Shown: piece after piece, positions 1 through 5,340 of the stretch
Layout of the letters: every line of letters starts with the position of its first letter
How positions within the stretch are numbered: position 1 is the first letter of the stretch
Assembly (NCBI GenBank): GCA_019348475.1
Contig: JAHWJJ010000097.1
Span: 1-11,047 of the forward strand
Origin: Gemmatimonadota bacterium
GTDB taxonomy: Bacteria > Gemmatimonadota > Gemmatimonadetes > Longimicrobiales > Longimicrobiaceae
Reading direction: 5' to 3'
DNA length: 11,047 bases
Made by a program: the position numbers and the translations under genes
The notes under the pieces: generated by a model
The model's database searches: none
The model's input: only the letters and a program-made list of their open reading frames with translations
Told to the model about the DNA's origin: nothing

Positions 1-351
1 CGGATGCCGGGGCACATGAACGTGCTGCTGGCCGAGGCCAACGTGCCGTACGACCGGCTGTACGAGATGGACGACATCAACGAGGAGTTCGCCCGCACCG
101 ACGTGGTGCTGGTGATCGGCGCCAACGACGTGGTGAACCCCGCCGCGCGCACCGACACGTCGTCCCCCATCTACGGAATGCCGATCCTGAACGTGGACCA
201 CGCCAGGACCGTGATCGTCCTCAAGCGCAGCATGGCGGCGGGATATTCAGGCGTGGAGAACGAGCTGTTCTACCACCCCCGCACGGCCATGCTCTTCGGC
301 GACGCCAAGAAGTCCATCGAGAAGCTGGTGTCGGAGGTGAAGGCGCTGTAG
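1..351 (+). CDS. pntB: NAD(P) transhydrogenase subunit beta, C-terminal part (5' end outside window)
   Basis: This is the last 116 residues of the beta subunit of proton-translocating NAD(P)+ transhydrogenase, an inner-membrane enzyme that couples hydride transfer from NADH to NADP+ to proton movement. The visible part is the cytosolic NADP(H)-binding domain III at the C-terminus. It opens with [18 protein letters not shown], followed by [31 protein letters not shown], the KRSM segment (known in the family to contact the NADP 2'-phosphate) and [14 protein letters not shown] near the end. All of these are strongly conserved in PntB. The reading frame is open from base 1 and ends at TAG 349-351, so the gene is 5'-truncated only by the window. 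pntA and the membrane part would lie upstream. No terminator hairpin follows; an octamer repeat tract begins 5 bases after the stop. Identification is secure. Confidence 0.96.
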   Translation, partial: RMPGHMNVLLAEANVPYDRLYEMDDINEEFARTDVVLVIGANDVVNPAARTDTSSPIYGMPILNVDHARTVIVLKRSMAAGYSGVENELFYHPRTAMLFGDAKKSIEKLVSEVKAL

Positions 352-356
352 AAAAA

Positions 357-386
357 GTGCGTGAGTGCGTGAGTGCGTGAGTACGG
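357..386. repeat. Octamer tandem repeat GTGCGTGA, 3 copies plus a degenerate part
   Basis: Three perfect tandem copies of GTGCGTGA (357-380) are followed by a degraded unit, GTACGG. The tract begins 5 bases after the pntB stop. The same core hexamer AGTGCG (or CGCACT on the other strand) occurs after ftsY (1855-1876) and before recG (2123-2232), so this belongs to a dispersed octamer family in this genome. Its function is unknown. Confidence 0.85.
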
Positions 387-504
387 GGGCGCGGCGCCGG
401 GACGGGCGCGCAGGAGGGAAGTCGTTCAGCAAAATTTGCCGGGATGCATGGGATTTGCGGACGTGCGCATCCGCCAAACAGCAGTTTGCCCATACCATAC
501 CCCT

Positions 505-510
505 GGAGGA
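505..510 (+). promoter_or_regulatory. Strong Shine-Dalgarno site of the Cys-rich peptide gene
   Basis: GGAGGA lies 4 bases upstream of ATG 515. It is the only near-consensus ribosome binding site seen in front of any gene in this window, and it decides the start of the small peptide in favour of 515 over the longer open frame that begins at 365 inside the octamer tract. The bases just upstream (about 421-500) are noticeably more AT-rich than their surroundings, but I could not place a convincing -35/-10 pair there. Confidence 0.75.
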
Positions 511-514
511 CCCG

Positions 515-724
515 ATGAAGAAACTGGCGCTGGACGTGAATGCCCTTCGCGTGGAGAGCTTCTCCACGAACGACGTCTCGTCCGCCCGCGGCACCGTGCG
601 CGGCTGCGACGACGACACGATGGAGACGGAACACTGCAGCATCGACACCTGCCTGCTCACCACCTGCCTCACCTTGAAGACCTGCGGCGTGGAGGGGGAC
701 AACGACGCGGCCGAGAACCGCTGA
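515..724 (+). CDS. Cys/Thr-rich peptide, candidate class I lanthipeptide-type RiPP precursor
   Basis: A 69-residue peptide starting at ATG 515 with a strong Shine-Dalgarno site. The N-terminal half looks like a RiPP leader: L4-x-LDV-x-AL-x-VESF-x-T18 resembles the L..L.V.SF.T leaders of class I lanthipeptides of the pinensin/Bacteroidota kind. The second half is a compact core with five cysteines (C31, C41, C46, C51, C57) and many Ser/Thr. The last three cysteines each follow Thr (TC at 45-46, 50-51 and 56-57), spaced 5 and 6 residues. Such an arrangement would suit Thr dehydration and (methyl)lanthionine rings, but no LanB, LanC, LanM, protease or transporter gene is in the window, so the modification is inference. 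There is no classical GG cleavage site; RGC at 29-31 is one possible leader/core border. An acidic tail (EGDNDAAENR) follows. Alternatives are an unmodified disulfide-rich or metal-binding small protein. That it is a real gene is well supported; that it is a RiPP is moderately supported. Confidence 0.72.
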   Translation: MKKLALDVNALRVESFSTNDVSSARGTVRGCDDDTMETEHCSIDTCLLTTCLTLKTCGVEGDNDAAENR

Positions 725-746
725 TCCCCCACCGCCGCCACATCCG

Positions 747-777
747 CCGCCCCGGACCGCCGCCGCGTCCGGGGCGG
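747..777 (+). terminator. Hairpin downstream of the Cys-rich peptide gene
   Basis: A perfect 11-bp inverted repeat: CCGCCCCGGAC at 747-757 pairs with GTCCGGGGCGG at 767-777, around a 9-base loop. It lies 22 bases after the peptide stop and ahead of the predicted ftsY promoter, which suits a transcription terminator for the peptide gene. The following bases (TTCGGCTGCT) have no real T-run, so termination efficiency is uncertain. Confidence 0.5.
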
Positions 778-795
778 TTCGGCTGCTCCCCCGGT

Positions 796-823
796 TTGCC
801 CCCCGGCTGCTTCGCCGTATATT
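796..823 (+). promoter_or_regulatory. Predicted sigma-70-type promoter of ftsY
   Basis: The -10 box TATATT (818-823, 5 of 6 matches to consensus) has TTGCCC (796-801, 4 of 6) upstream with a 16-base spacer. Transcription would start near 830, leaving a leader of about 90 bases before ftsY. The AT-rich TATATT stands out in otherwise very GC-rich sequence. It sits between the hairpin at 747-777 and the gene, so ftsY is probably transcribed separately from the peptide gene. Confidence 0.5.
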
Positions 824-920
824 CGGGCACCAGCCGGGGCCGCGGCAGCTGTAGCGGCCGGCCGGTTCTCGTGGACGATGATGAACGCCGGCCGCGCGCC
901 GGCTTTTCTCGGATGGTGTG

Positions 921-1850
921 ATGGCGCGTCTGTTCCGCACGAAGGAAGAGGGAAAGAAGTCGCTCTGGGACCGCATCGTGGACGTGGCGCTCACGGACGT
1001 CACGGTGCTGGTGAAGGGGCTGGACGAAGGGTCGCTGGAGGGGCTGGAAGAGACGCTGATCGCGGCGGACTTCGGCGTTCCGGCCACGCTGCGCCTGGTC
1101 GAAGTCGTCGAAACGCTCGCCGAGCGCGGCGTGGCGAAGTCGCAGCGCGACTTCCTGCGCGCCGTGCGCGAGGAGATCGTCGCGATCCTGCGGGCCGGGC
1201 GCTCGGACACGGCGCTGCGCTTCAACTACGACGGCGGACCCACCGTCTTCCTGATCGTGGGCGTCAACGGTGTGGGAAAGACGACGACCATCGCCAAGCT
1301 GGCGCACCGCCTGACCGGGCAGGGGCGCAAGGTGATGATTGCGGCAGGCGACACCTTTCGCGCGGGCGCCATCGAGCAGCTGAAGCGCTGGGCGGACCGC
1401 GTGGGGTGCGAGTTCGTGGGGAGCGAACCCGGCCGCGACCCCGCCGCCGTCGCCTTCGACGCCATGGAGCAGGCGCAGGCCACCGGGACCGACGTGCTGA
1501 TCATCGACACGGCCGGGCGGCTGCACACGCAGCACGACCTGATGAAGGAGCTGGAGAAGGTGCAGCGCGTGGTGGGGAAGAAGCTGGAGGGCGCGCCCCA
1601 CGAGACGCTGATCGTGCTGGACAGCACCGTGGGGCAGAACGCGATGGCGCAGATCCGCACCTTCGGCCAGACGCTGCCGCTCACCGGCATCGTGCTGACG
1701 AAGATGGACGGCACCGCGCGCGGCGGGATCGTGGTCGCCCTCAAGGAGGAGTTCGACCTCCCGGTCAAGTTCATCGGCGTGGGCGAAAAGATGGACGACC
1801 TGCTCCCTTTCGAGATCGACGCCTTCGCCGAGGAAGTGCTGGAGGTGTGA
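921..1850 (+). CDS. ftsY: Signal recognition particle receptor FtsY (SRP-GTPase)
   Basis: FtsY is the membrane-associated receptor for the signal recognition particle. With Ffh it forms a twin GTPase that delivers ribosomes making membrane proteins to the translocon. The 309 residues show the helical N domain (about 10-90, with LEETLIAADFGV) and then the NG GTPase domain: P-loop GVNGVGKT at 114-121, the insertion-box motif AAGDTFRAGAIEQL soon after, DTAGRLHT at 196-203, TKMDG at 260-264 and the closing GVGEKMDDLLPF. The length fits FtsY versions that lack the long acidic A domain of E. coli. A basic start (RTKEEGKK) may help membrane contact. GTG 918 and ATG 921 are adjacent; ATG is chosen, with a weak GGATGG stretch upstream. 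It is followed by an octamer repeat and a terminator-like hairpin. Identification is secure. Confidence 0.97.
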   Translation: MARLFRTKEEGKKSLWDRIVDVALTDVTVLVKGLDEGSLEGLEETLIAADFGVPATLRLVEVVETLAERGVAKSQRDFLRAVREEIVAILRAGRSDTALRFNYDGGPTVFLIVGVNGVGKTTTIAKLAHRLTGQGRKVMIAAGDTFRAGAIEQLKRWADRVGCEFVGSEPGRDPAAVAFDAMEQAQATGTDVLIIDTAGRLHTQHDLMKELEKVQRVVGKKLEGAPHETLIVLDSTVGQNAMAQIRTFGQTLPLTGIVLTKMDGTARGGIVVALKEEFDLPVKFIGVGEKMDDLLPFEIDAFAEEVLEV

Positions 1851-1854
1851 GGGG

Positions 1855-1876
1855 AGTGCGTGAGTGCGTGAGTGCG
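1855..1876. repeat. Octamer tandem repeat of the GTGCGTGA family
   Basis: Two perfect copies of GTGCGTGA (1856-1871) plus GTGCG begin 5 bases after the ftsY stop. The unit, orientation and position relative to the stop codon are the same as in the tract after pntB. It is the reverse complement of the CGCACT core in the array before recG, with one mismatch per octamer against the CGCACTAA units, so the two tracts could in principle pair across the intergenic region. Confidence 0.8.
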
Positions 1877-1883
1877 GAATCGG

Positions 1884-1908
1884 GCTGAGCGAGTAAGCTC
1901 GCCTCAGC
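1884..1908 (+). repeat. Imperfect hairpin upstream of the ftsY terminator
   Basis: GCTGAG-CGAG (1884-1893) pairs with CTCG-c-CTCAGC (1898-1908) around the loop TAAG, with one bulged C: ten base pairs in total. It lies directly before the GC-rich terminator-like hairpin, so together they form a two-hairpin element. It may be part of an interspersed non-coding repeat; I see no reading frame in it. Confidence 0.5.
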
Positions 1909-1917
1909 AACTGCGGA

Positions 1918-1942
1918 AAGCCCCGCAAACTGCGCGGGGCTT
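1918..1942 (+). terminator. Terminator-like hairpin after ftsY
   Basis: AAGCCCCGC (1918-1926) pairs perfectly with GCGGGGCTT (1934-1942) around a 7-base loop, 67 bases after the ftsY stop. Only a short TT ends the stem, with no long T-run. The same 9-bp arms recur at 4560-4568/4589-4597, and the exit sequence GGGCTTCACCTGC recurs at the hairpin behind recG, so this may be a repeated element serving as terminator. Confidence 0.55.
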
Positions 1943-2122
1943 CACCTGCCCCGACGGCGTGCCGGCAGAGCCGGGGGGCTGGAGTGCCGCGGCAGTGCCG
2001 GTTCCACGCGCGGGCGAGAAGGTCCTTCGGTCGCGCGCAAAGTATCGATGTGCTTGCGAGTTCCGCGCATGCGCTCCCTCAGGATGACTGGTTCTGCACC
2101 AGGCCGATGAAGTGGATGCTGA
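1943..2122. other. Non-coding, possibly interspersed-repeat segment between ftsY and recG
   Basis: No credible gene is seen in this stretch. It contains short palindromes: GAAGG-T-CCTTC (2018-2028), GCGCATGCGC (2065-2074) and CTGGT-5nt-ACCAG (2088-2102). The pair TCCTTCGGTCGC ... GCTCCCTCAGGATGAC resembles interspersed intergenic repeats I recall from GC-rich Gemmatimonadota-type genomes, but I cannot confirm the copy number from this window. The short open frames here lack start signals and protein-like composition. Confidence 0.4.
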
Positions 2123-2232
2123 CGCACTTTCGCACTTTCGCACTTTCGCACTTTCGCACTTTCGCACTCTCGCACTTCCACTAACGCACTAACGCACTAA
2201 CGCACTAACGCACTAACGCACTAACGCACTCC
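2123..2232. repeat. Octamer tandem array abutting recG: CGCACTTT block, then CGCACTAA block
   Basis: Five perfect CGCACTTT units (2123-2162) are followed by two variants, CGCACTCT and CGCACTTC (2163-2178). After six bridging bases come five perfect CGCACTAA units (2185-2224) and a final CGCACTCC (2225-2232). The array ends immediately before the TTG start of recG, so it occupies the place where a ribosome binding site and probably the 5' untranslated region should be. The core CGCACT is constant while the last two bases change block by block. The 8-bp unit would produce frame changes if copy number changed within a gene, but here it is non-coding. It shares the core with the tracts after pntB and ftsY. 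Confidence 0.92.
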
Positions 2233-4305
2233 TTGCCCACCTACACGGACCTCGACCGGCCCGCGCAGTTCCTCAAGGGCGTGGGGCCCAAGCGGGCGGA
2301 CCTGCTGGCCAGGCTGGGTCTGCTCACCGCGCGGGACGTGCTCTACCACGTCCCGCACCGGTACGAGGACGCCTCCACCGTGACCAGGATCCAGGCGCTG
2401 GAGCCGGGGATGGACTGCACCATCGTCGGGCGCGTCGTGTCGAAGGGCGTGCTCCCCACGCGGCGCGGCCTGCGGATCTTTCAGGCCGTGGTGCGCGACT
2501 CCAGCGCGCTCATCGAGTGCTCCTGGCCCGGCCAGCCCTTTCTGGACCGCACCATCGCGCGTGGCGACCTGCTGCTGCTGCGCGGCACCGTCCGCTTTTA
2601 CCACGGTCGCCAGTTTCAGCCACGCGAGTACACCGTGCTGGCGCGGGAAAGCGAAGAGGCGGCCGAGGAAAGCGGCACCATCTTTCCCGTCTACCCGGCC
2701 ACCGAAGGCCTTACGCACCGCCAGGTCCGCACGCTCATCGCTGAGAACCTGGACGACCTGCTGCGCCAGGCCAGGGACGAGGACCCGCTGCCGAAGGAGA
2801 TCCGGGAGCGCGCTGGCGTGGCCCCGCTGGCGCAGGCGCTGGAGTGGATGCACCGCCCCGGCTCGCTGGCCGAGGCGGAGCAGGGAAGGCGGCGGCTGGC
2901 GTTCGAGGAGCTTTTCTTCCTGCAGCTCCTTTACGCCCAGGCACACCACCGCGCGGCCGTCGAGCGCCCGGGGATCGCCTTCGCGCGCCGCGACACCCTG
3001 ATCAGGCCCTTCCACAGGTCACTTCCCTTCGCGCTGACGGGGGCGCAGAAGCGGGTGCTGAAGGAGATCGGCGACGACATGGCCAGCCCGCGGCGGATGA
3101 ACCGGCTGCTGCAGGGCGACGTAGGATCCGGAAAGACCGTCGTCGCGCTGTTCGCCATGCTCCGCGCCGTGGAAAACGGACACCAGGGCGCGCTGATGGT
3201 GCCCACGGAGATCCTGGCCGAGCAGCACGCGCGCACCGTGCAGAAGCTGCTCCTTGGCCTTCCCGTGGGCGTCACCCTCCTCACCGGGCGCCTGTCGACG
3301 AAGCAGTGGAAGGAGGTCAGCTACCGCATCGCCAGCGGCGACGCCGACATCGTAGTGGGCACGCACGCGCTCATCCAGGAGGGGGTGCAGTTCCACCGCC
3401 TTGGGCTGGTGGTGGTGGACGAGCAGCACCGCTTCGGCGTCAAGCAGCGCCTGGCCATCCAGGAGATGGGCGTGAACGCCGACACGCTGGTGATGAGCGC
3501 CACGCCCATCCCGCGTTCCCTGGCGCTGACGCTGTACGGCGACCTGGACATCTCCGTGCTGGACGAGCGCCCCCCCGGCCGCCGCCCCGTGAAGACGGCG
3601 CTGCGGACGGAGTCGTCGCGCCCGAAGGTGCTGAAGTTCGTCCACGAGCAGGTGCGCAAGGGGCGGCAGGCGTACATCGTCTATCCGCTGGTGGAAGAGT
3701 CGGAGAAGGTGGAGCTCAAGGCCGCCACGGCGGAGTTCGAGCAGCTGGGCGCCGTGTTTCCCGACCTGCGGATGGCGCTGGTGCACGGGCAGATGCCGGG
3801 CGAGGAAAAGGACCGGGTGATGCGCGCCTTCGCCGCCGGCGAGGTGGACGTGCTGGTCTCCACGACGGTGATCGAGGTGGGGATCGACGTGCCGAACGCC
3901 ACGGTGATGGTGATCGAGCACGCCGAGCGCTTCGGCCTCTCCCAGCTGCACCAGCTGCGCGGGCGCGTGGGGCGCGGAGCGGAGGAGAGCTTCTGCGTCC
4001 TCCTCTACGGCGGGCAGGGCTCGCTGGAGCGGCTGAAGGTGTTCGCGTCCACCGAGGACGGCTTCGCGATCGCCGAAGCGGACCTGCGCCTGCGGGGGGC
4101 GGGCGACCTGTTCGGCGCGCGGCAGTCGGGGCTCCCCGCGTTCCGCTTCGCCAACCTGGAGACGGACCTCAACCTCCTTTCCGTCGCCCGTGGCGAGGCC
4201 CGCGCGATCGTGGAGCGAGATCCCGAGCTCGCGAACCATCCGCAGCTGCGCGAAGCCATCGCCACGCGCTACGAGGAGCGCGCGCGGCTGTTTCGGGTGG
4301 GGTAG
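2233..4305 (+). CDS. recG: ATP-dependent DNA helicase RecG
   Basis: RecG is a superfamily 2 helicase that remodels stalled replication forks and Holliday junctions. The 690 residues match the usual family length (about 690). In order: the N-terminal part with the helix-hairpin-like FLKGVGPKRADLLARLG and LLYH-type LYHVPHRYED; the wedge/OB domain; the helicase core with Walker A GDVGSGKT (295-302), DEQHRF box (396-401), MSATPIPRSLALT (from 421), and QLRGRVGRG (574-582); and the C-terminal motif region with LRLRGAGDLFGARQSG. The frame is closed by a stop at 2206-2208, and TTG 2233 is the first plausible start. It lies just ahead of the conserved N-terminal motif, so little can be missing. There is no Shine-Dalgarno site: the octamer array runs right up to the start. 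How it is translated and transcribed is therefore unclear. Identification is secure; the start is less sure. Confidence 0.97.
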   Translation: MPTYTDLDRPAQFLKGVGPKRADLLARLGLLTARDVLYHVPHRYEDASTVTRIQALEPGMDCTIVGRVVSKGVLPTRRGLRIFQAVVRDSSALIECSWPGQPFLDRTIARGDLLLLRGTVRFYHGRQFQPREYTVLARESEEAAEESGTIFPVYPATEGLTHRQVRTLIAENLDDLLRQARDEDPLPKEIRERAGVAPLAQALEWMHRPGSLAEAEQGRRRLAFEELFFLQLLYAQAHHRAAVERPGIAFARRDTLIRPFHRSLPFALTGAQKRVLKEIGDDMASPRRMNRLLQGDVGSGKTVVALFAMLRAVENGHQGALMVPTEILAEQHARTVQKLLLGLPVGVTLLTGRLSTKQWKEVSYRIASGDADIVVGTHALIQEGVQFHRLGLVVVDEQHRFGVKQRLAIQEMGVNADTLVMSATPIPRSLALTLYGDLDISVLDERPPGRRPVKTALRTESSRPKVLKFVHEQVRKGRQAYIVYPLVEESEKVELKAATAEFEQLGAVFPDLRMALVHGQMPGEEKDRVMRAFAAGEVDVLVSTTVIEVGIDVPNATVMVIEHAERFGLSQLHQLRGRVGRGAEESFCVLLYGGQGSLERLKVFASTEDGFAIAEADLRLRGAGDLFGARQSGLPAFRFANLETDLNLLSVARGEARAIVERDPELANHPQLREAIATRYEERARLFRVG

Positions 4306-4399
4306 GGGAGGTTCGCCCGACGAACATTCCCCACCAACGCTCCCGACCCGTGACATCCCGGCGCGACTGAACCGTCGCACGCGGAGAGTGGAAATGCCG

Positions 4400-4442
4400 G
4401 AAGCCCGGTCTCGGCTCCCTCGCGCTCGCCGAACCGGGCTTC
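4400..4442 (+). terminator. Terminator-like hairpin downstream of recG
   Basis: GAAGCCCGGT (4400-4409) pairs with ACCGGGCTTC (4433-4442), extended inward by TCGG (4411-4414) with CCGA (4429-4432) after one bulged C: 14 base pairs around a 14-base loop. It lies 94 bases after the recG stop. There is no T-run. The exit sequence GGGCTTCACCTGC is identical to that behind the ftsY hairpin, suggesting a related element. Confidence 0.5.
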
Positions 4443-4559
4443 ACCTGCTCGAGGGTGTTTCCGCGTACGTCGCCGCCGCATGCGCGCCGCACGCGGCGGA
4501 GCCCGCGGGCATCACGACCGGCCGCCCGCGGAGTGCGAACCCTGCCCCCGGAGCGGTTG

Positions 4560-4597
4560 AAGCCCCGCTCGGCCGCGTAGCGGCTGAGGCGGGGCTT
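4560..4597. terminator. Long, near-perfect hairpin between convergent genes, likely bidirectional terminator or REP element
   Basis: AAGCCCCGC-TCGGCCGC (4560-4576) pairs with GCGGCTGA-g-GCGGGGCTT (4580-4597) through 17 base pairs with one G-T pair and one bulged G, around a 3-base loop. This is the most stable-looking structure in the window. It sits between convergent genes, so it could stop transcription from both sides. Its outer 9 bp are the same as the arms of the ftsY hairpin. Confidence 0.55.
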
Positions 4598-4610
4598 ATG
4601 GCCTTCCCAG

Positions 4611-4630
4611 CCCGCGGCTTTAGCCGCGGG
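4611..4630. repeat. Palindrome CCCGCGGC-TTTA-GCCGCGGG
   Basis: A perfect 8-bp inverted repeat around TTTA, 13 bases after the previous hairpin. Palindromes of this CCGCGGCTnnAGCCGCGG type are known as scattered REP-like elements in many GC-rich bacteria. No transposase is nearby. Which role it has here is not visible. Confidence 0.5.
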
Positions 4631-4723
4631 GGTTCGTGGCGGGCCGCGGGTTGCTCGCGCGGCCGCGGGTTTTCCGAAGCGCCGAATTCCATCCCGCCGT
4701 ACCGTCCGACGTGGCGCCTCTGT

Positions 4724-5320
4724 CTACTCCGGCCGGGGCGCCAGGGTATTGCGGATGCGCTGCAGCTCCTCGCGAAGCTCGCGGATGGTGGCGTCGCGGG
4801 CGGCCACCTCGCGGCGCAGGCGGGCCACCTCACCGCTCTGATCGCCGCCGCTGGGGCGCACCACCACCGTGGTATCGCCGGGGCGGGTTCGCACGATCAC
4901 CTCGGGATCGCAGCGCAGGCTTCCCGTCCGCTGCTCGCACGGCAGGGCCAGCTGCCGCGAGAGCGCCAGCAGCATGTCCGCCTCCGGCCGGCGGGTCAGC
5001 CGCCCGCCTTCCCTGTCCGCCGCCAGGTACATCTCCAGGTTCTGGGCCGCCAGACCTGCGTCGTACGACGGGTTGGCCGGCTCCAGGTACAGCGTGCCGA
5101 GGTAGAACCGCGCCTCGCGGCCGTAGTCGCTGCGCGGGTGCTCCGCGGCCAGGCGCTGGAACGCCGCCATGGCCACGCGGAACGAGTCGCGCTGCATGGC
5201 GGCGTGCCCCTGCCGCCACAGGCCGTCGCGGCGGGCGGCGTCGGGGCCCAGGTTCTGGGGGGCGAACACCGCGCACGAGGAAAGCAGCGCGGCCAGGAAC
5301 AACGTGGTGGCGGTCTTCAT
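4724..5320 (-). CDS. TPR-like lipoprotein with C-terminal coiled coil
   Basis: A 198-residue predicted lipoprotein. The signal peptide MKTATTLFLAALLSSC carries a lipobox LSSC with C16 as the lipidated residue, so the protein should be membrane-anchored facing the periplasm. Residues about 32-103 look like tetratricopeptide-type helices: RQGHAAMQRDSFRVAMAAFQ, then LAAEHPRSDYGREARFYLGTLYLE, and a third helix pair NLEMYLAAD. This is the pattern seen in BamD/YbgF-like envelope proteins, but I cannot assign a named family. C128 and C137 could form a disulfide. Residues about 162-191 (EVARLRREVAARDATIREL) form a likely coiled coil, probably for oligomerisation or partner binding. It starts 20 bases after the stop of the sensor kinase, so co-transcription is likely; no Shine-Dalgarno site is seen. 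The stop is TAG at 4724-4726. Function is unknown; envelope scaffolding or a role with the kinase are guesses. Confidence 0.85.
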   Translation of the reverse strand: MKTATTLFLAALLSSCAVFAPQNLGPDAARRDGLWRQGHAAMQRDSFRVAMAAFQRLAAEHPRSDYGREARFYLGTLYLEPANPSYDAGLAAQNLEMYLAADREGGRLTRRPEADMLLALSRQLALPCEQRTGSLRCDPEVIVRTRPGDTTVVVRPSGGDQSGEVARLRREVAARDATIRELREELQRIRNTLAPRPE

Positions 5321-5340
5321 CCGGCCATGGGATCGGGCGG

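Larger units (their letters stand above)
4306..4723. other. Hairpin-rich intergenic region between recG and the lipoprotein gene (convergent ends)
   Basis: These 418 bases separate the converging recG (plus) and lipoprotein (minus) genes. I see no credible gene; the open frames crossing it lack protein-like composition. It holds three strong inverted repeats (4400-4442, 4560-4597, 4611-4630) and several runs of CCGCGG palindromes (4640-4672). The content fits bidirectional termination and REP-like elements. Confidence 0.6.

Noticed and set aside
420..500. Promoter for the Cys-rich peptide gene
   Set aside because: TACCAT at 493-498 is a possible -10 but no -35 with suitable spacing was found, and it would start transcription at or inside the SD site. 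Left unassigned.
365..514. 50-residue N-terminal extension of the Cys-rich peptide
   Set aside because: It would begin inside the octamer repeat, has no ribosome binding site, and the strong SD and typical leader start support ATG 515.
669..1928. Minus-strand 419-codon open frame opposite ftsY, and a similar 453-codon one at 3019-4380 opposite recG
   Set aside because: Both are shadows of the real genes: Arg/His/Leu/Gln-rich composition, no recognisable domain, no start signals.
1872..2184. Small open frames (66-87 codons) in the ftsY-recG gap on both strands
   Set aside because: They run through hairpins and octamer repeats, so their protein sequence is only repeat translation (for example serial 'KVRKCESA'); no start signals.
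2123..2232. CRISPR array
   Set aside because: The unit is 8 bp without spacers; it is a simple tandem repeat and no cas genes are nearby.
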